Assembly: GCA_028752905.1 (NCBI GenBank)
Contig: JAQNBH010000011.1
Span: forward strand, 19,913,909-19,977,908
Direction of reading: 5' to 3'
DNA length: 64,000 nucleotides
From: Cladorhizidae sp. MBARI D1340-BT2
Taxonomy: Eukaryota; Porifera; Demospongiae; Poecilosclerida; Cladorhizidae
The notes under the pieces were generated by a model. The model was not told the origin of the DNA. It ran no database searches and was given only the letters and a program-made list of their open reading frames with translations. Of the stretch, positions 59,301-64,000 are shown piece after piece. A program made the translations under genes and the position numbers. Every line of letters begins with the position of its first letter. Positions within the stretch are counted from its first letter, which is position 1.

Positions 59301-62300
59301 CAAGCCATGAACTGTGGTGTGCATCAACCCATGAACTCTGGTATACATCAAGCCATGAATACTCATCTGCATCAAGCCATGAACTTTGGTTTGCATCAAG
59401 CCATGAACTCTGGTGGGTATCAAGCCATGAACTCTGGTGTGTAGCAAGGCATGAACTCTGAAATTCAGCAAGCCATGAAGTCTGGCATGCATCAAGCAAT
59501 AAACTCTGGTGTGTATCAAGCTATGAACTGTGGTGGTTAGCAAGTCATGAACTCTGGTGTGTACCAGTCATGAACTCTGTATCAAGTCATGAACTCTGGT
59601 GTATCAAGCTATGAACTCTGGTGTCGGTCAAGCCATGAACTCTGGTGTGCATCAAGCCATGAACTCTATTGTGTATCAAGCTATTAACTCTGGTTTGCAT
59701 CAACCCATGAACTCTGGTGTGCACCAAGCCATTAACTATGATGTGCATAATGCCATGAACTCTGGTGTGTAGCAAGCCATAAACTGCGTGCATCAAGCCA
59801 TTAACTCTGGTGTGTATCAAGCTATGCATTCTGGTGTGTAGCAGTCATGAACTCTGTATCAAGCCATGAACTCTGGTGTGCAGCAAACCATGAACCCTGG
59901 TGTGTTAAGCCATGTACTCTGGTGTGTACCAAGCCATGAACTCTGGTATGCATCAAGCCATGAACACATGTGTACATCAAGCTATGAACACTGGAATGCA
60001 GCAAGCTATGAACTCTGATGTGTATTAAGCTATGAAATCTGGTGTGTAGCAAGACATGAACTCTGGTGTGCAGCAAGCCATAAACTCTGGTATGCTTCAA
60101 GCCATGAAATTTGGTGTGCATCAAGCCAAGAACTCTGTTGGGTATGAAGCTATGAACTCTGGTGTGTAGCAAGCCATGAACTCTGGCATGCAGCAAACCA
60201 TTAACTTTGGCATGCACCAAGCCATGAACTCAGGTGTGTATCAAGCTATGAACTCTGGGGGTGTAGTAAAACATGAACTCTGGTGTGTAGCAAGAAATGA
60301 ACTCTGGTGTGTAGCAGTCATGAACTCTGTATCAAGCTGTTGTCTCAAGCCATGAACTCTGGTGTGTGTCAAGCCATGAACTCTGGTGTGCATCAAGCCA
60401 TGAAATAAAGTGTGCATCAAGCCATGAACTCTGTTGCACATCAAGCCATGCACTCTGGTGTGCATCAAGCCATGAACTCTGGTGTGCATCAACAATGAAC
60501 TCTGGTGTGCATCAAGCCGTGAACTTTGGTGTTCATCAAGCCATGAATTCTGGTGGGTATCAAGCCAAGAACTCTTGTGTGTAGCAAGCCATGAACTCTG
60601 ACCTGCAGCAAGCCATGAACTCTGGCATGCATCAAGCCATATACTCTGGTGTGTATCAAGCTATGAACTCTTGTGTGTAACAAGACATGAACTCTGGTCT
60701 GTAGCAGTCATGAACTCTTTATCAAGCCATGAACTATGGTGTATCAAGCCATGAACTCTGGTGTGTGTCAAGCCATCATATCTGGTGTGCATCAAGCCAT
60801 GAACTCTGGTATGTATCAAGCTATTAACTCTGGTATGTAGCAAGACATGAACTCTGGTATGTATCGAGCTATGAACTCTGGGGTGTAGCAAAACTTGAAC
60901 TCTGGTGTGTAGCAAGACATGAACTCTGGTGTGTAGCAGTCACGAACTCTGTATCATGCCATAAACTCTGGTGTCTCAAGCCATGAACTCTGGTGTTTGT
61001 CAAGCCATGAACTCTGGTGGGTATCAAGCCATGAACTCTGGTGTGTAGCAAGCCATGAACTCTGAAGTGCAGCAAGCCATGAAGTCTGGCATGCATCAAG
61101 CAATAAACTCTGGTGTGTATCAAGCTATGAACTCTGGTGGTTAGCAAGTCATGAACTCTGGTGTGTACCAGTCATGAACTCTGTATCAAGCCATGAACTC
61201 TGGTGTATCAAGCTATGAACTCTGGTGTGGGTCAAGCCATGAACTCTGGTGTGCATCAAGCCATGAACTCTATTGTGTATCAAGCTATTAACTCTGGTTT
61301 GCATCAACCCATGAACTCTGGTGTGCACCAAGCCATTAACTATGATGTGCATAATGCCATGAACTCTGGTGTGTAGCAAGCCATAAACTGCGTGCATCAA
61401 GCCATTAACTCTGTTGTGTATCAAGCTATGCATTCTGGTGTGTAGCAGTCATGAACTCTGTATCAAGCCATGAACTCTGGTGTGCAGCAAACCATGAACC
61501 CTGGTGTGTTAAGCCATGTACTCTGGTGTGTATCAAGCCATGAACTCTGGTATGCATCAAGCCATGAACACATGTGTAAATCAAGCTATGAACACTGGAA
61601 TGCAGCAAGCTATGAACTCTGATGTGTATTAAGCTATGAAATCTGGTGTGTAGCAAGACATGAACTCTGGTGTGCAGCAAGCCATAAACTCTGGTATGCT
61701 TCAAGCCATGAAATTTGATGTGCATCAAGCCAAGAACTCTGGTGGGTATGAAGCTATGAACTCTGGTGTGTAGCAAGCCATGAACTCTGGCATGCAGCAA
61801 GCCATTAACTTTGGCATGCATCAAGCCATGAACGCAGGTGTGTAGAAAGAAATGAACTCTGGTGTGTAGCAGTCATGAACTCTGTATCAAGCTGTTGTCT
61901 CAAGCCATGAACTCTGGTGTGTGTCAAGCCATGAACTCTGGTGTGCATCAATCCATGAACTCTGGTGTGCATCAAGCCATGAACTCTGTTGCACATCAAG
62001 ACATGCACTCTGGTGTGCATCAAGCCATGAACTCTGGTGTGCATCAACAATGAACTCTGGTGTGCATCAAGCCGTGAACTTTGGTGTTCATCAAGCCATG
62101 AATTCTGGCGGGTATCAAGCCAAGAAGTCTGGTGTGTAGCAAGCCATGAACTCTGACTTGCAGCAAGCCATGAACTCTGGCATGCATCAAGCCATATACT
62201 CTGGTGTGTATCAAGCTATGAACTCTTGTGTGTAACAAGACATGAACTCTGGTCTGTAGCAGTCATGAACTCTTTATCAAGCCATGAACTATGGTGTATC

Positions 62301-64000
62301 AAGCCATGAACTCTGGTGTGTGTCAAGCCATCATATCTGGTGTGCATCAAGCCATGAACTCTGGTGTGTGTCAAGCCATCATATCTGGTGTGCATCAAGC
62401 CATGAACTCTGGTATGTATCAAGCTATTAACTCTGGTATGTAGCAAGACATGAACTCTGGTATATATCGAGCTATGAACTCTGGGGTGTAGCAAAACATG
62501 AACTCTGGTGTGTATCAAGCTATGAACTCTGGAGTGTAGCAAGACATGCACTCTGGTGTATATCAGTCATGAACTCTGTATCAAGCCTTGAACTCTGGTG
62601 TCTTATGCCATGAATTCTGGTGTGTGTCAAGCCATGAACTCTGGTGTGCATCAACCAATGAACTCTGGTGTGCATCAAGCCATGAACTCTGGTGTGCATC
62701 AAGCCAAGAACAACTCTAGTGTACATAAAGCCATGAACTGTGGTGTGCATCAACCTATGAACTCTGGTATGCATCAAGCCATGAATTCTGGTGTGCATCA
62801 AGCCATGAACTTTGGTTTGCATCAAGCCATGAACTCTGGTTGGTATCAAGCCATGAACTCTGGTATGTTGCAAGCCATGAACTCTGAAGTGCAGCAAGCC
62901 ATGAAGTCTGGCATGCATCAAGCAATAAACTCTGGTGTGTATCAAGCTATGAACTCTGGTGGTTAGCAAGTCATGAACTCTGGTGTGTACCAGTCATGAA
63001 CTCTGTATCAAGCCATGAACTCTGGTGTATCAAGCTATGAAATCTGGTGTGTGTCAAGCCATGAACTCTGGTGTGTAACAAGACATGAACTCTGGTGTGT
63101 AGCAATCATGAACTCTGTTTCAAGCCATGAACTCTGGTGTATCAAGCCATGAACTCTGGTGTGTGTCAAACCATGAACTCTGGTGTGTATCAAGCTATTA
63201 ACTCTGGTGTGCATCAATCCATGAACTCTGGTGTGCATCAAGCCATGAAATCTGGTGTGAAGCAAGCGATGAACTCTATGAACTCTGGTGTGCATCAAGA
63301 CATGAATTCTGTTGTGTATCGAACTATGAACTCTGGTGTCTATCAAGCCTTGTACTCTGGTGTGCATCATGCCAAGAACTCCGGTGTGCATCAAGCCATG
63401 AACTCTGGTGTGCATAAAGCCATGAACTCGGGTGTACTTCTAACCATAAACTCTGGTATGCATCAAGCTATGAACTCGGGTGTGCATCAAGCCATGACTT
63501 CGGGTGGGCAGCAAGCGATGAACTCTATGAACTCTGGTGTGCATCAAGCCATGAATTATGCTGTGTATCAAGACATGAATTCTGGTGTCAGTACCCATAA
63601 ACTACGTATCAAGCTATGCACTCTGGTGTGTATCAAGCCATGAACTCTGGTGGATATCAAGATATGAACTCTGGTCTGTATCAAGTTATTAACTCTGTGG
63701 TGTAGCAAAACATGAACTCTGGTGTGTAGCAAGTCATGAACTCTGGTGTGTAGCAGTCATGAACTCTGTATTAAGCCATGAACTCTGGTGTGTGTCAAGC
63801 CATGAACTCTGGTGTGCATCAAGCCATGAACTTTGGTGTGCATCAAGCCATGAACTATGGTGTGCATCAAGCCATGAACAACTCTGGTTATATCAAGCCA
63901 TGAACTCTGGCGTGCATCAACCCATGAACTCTGTTGTGCATCAAGCCATGAACTCTGGTGTGCATCAAGCGATGAACTTTGGTTTGCATCAAGCCATGAA
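56385..64000 (-). repeat. 24-bp minisatellite mega-array, block 3, inverted
   Basis: The same monomer, now as its reverse complement (TCAAGCCATGAACTCTGGTG), running past the window end. 56390-56970 is the inverse of about 50744-51316, so blocks 2 and 3 form an inverted pair around 51317-56384. Higher-order repeats inside the block: 57068-58640 recurs as 62520-64000 (offset about 5.4 kb), and 59587-60683 recurs as 61149-62238 (offset about 1.56-1.60 kb). A duplicated 54-bp step is seen at 62315-62400. Open frames on both strands are artefacts of the 24-bp period. Confidence 0.95.

Overview
This window looks like a repeat-dominated, AT-rich piece of an invertebrate animal genome. The evidence is spliceosomal-type exon borders around a transmembrane exon, animal-type non-LTR and Ty3/gypsy retroelements, hAT and Merlin DNA transposons, and an LTR retroelement primed by what reads as animal tRNA-Trp. 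An early-branching marine invertebrate such as a sponge or cnidarian is my guess; nothing in the sequence proves it. I see no bacterial-style operons, no rRNA, no convincing tRNA gene and no CRISPR array.

Layout. 1-4310: a decayed satellite with a roughly 115-175 bp period, interrupted at 961-1836 by a non-autonomous DNA transposon with perfect 37-bp inverted ends. 4311-12920: mostly non-coding. It holds the only likely host-gene material, three candidate exons at 5719-5800, 9591-9631 and 10211-10518 for the 3' part of a single-pass membrane protein, plus two copies of a dispersed repeat of about 0.5 kb. 12950-13885: a decayed hAT element. 14160-15183: a hairpin-forming 34-bp minisatellite. 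16793-18484: a 1.7-kb inverted-repeat element carrying a broken zinc-knuckle gene; its ends share a core with the 961-1836 element. 19274-20010: a broken Merlin transposase. 20418-24420: a minus-strand CR1/L2-like LINE ending in a (TAA)n tail. 25560-27286: a decayed minus-strand Ty3/gypsy integrase region.

27287-64000 is dominated by one 24-bp minisatellite, about 30 kb in all, in three blocks: 27287-34693 and 37341-52669 in one orientation, and 56385-64000 in the opposite orientation. The blocks are separated by a 2.65-kb DNA transposon (34694-37340; 11-bp inverted ends, 6-bp target duplication) and by a 5'-complete, 3'-truncated Ty3/gypsy element (52670-56384). The array has nested higher-order structure: 300-400 bp subarrays, duplications of about 670 bp, 2.4 kb and 4.1 kb, and a near-identical 2.55-kb tandem duplication. 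Because 24 is divisible by 3, the array produces many spurious open frames on both strands.

No set of genes here works together as a pathway. The story is one of mobile elements and satellite turnover. The most interesting objects are the inverted 24-bp mega-array with a retroelement at its turning point, the 2.65-kb transposon with an unusual transposase-like protein and repeated subterminal motifs, and the pair of inverted-repeat elements sharing a terminal core.
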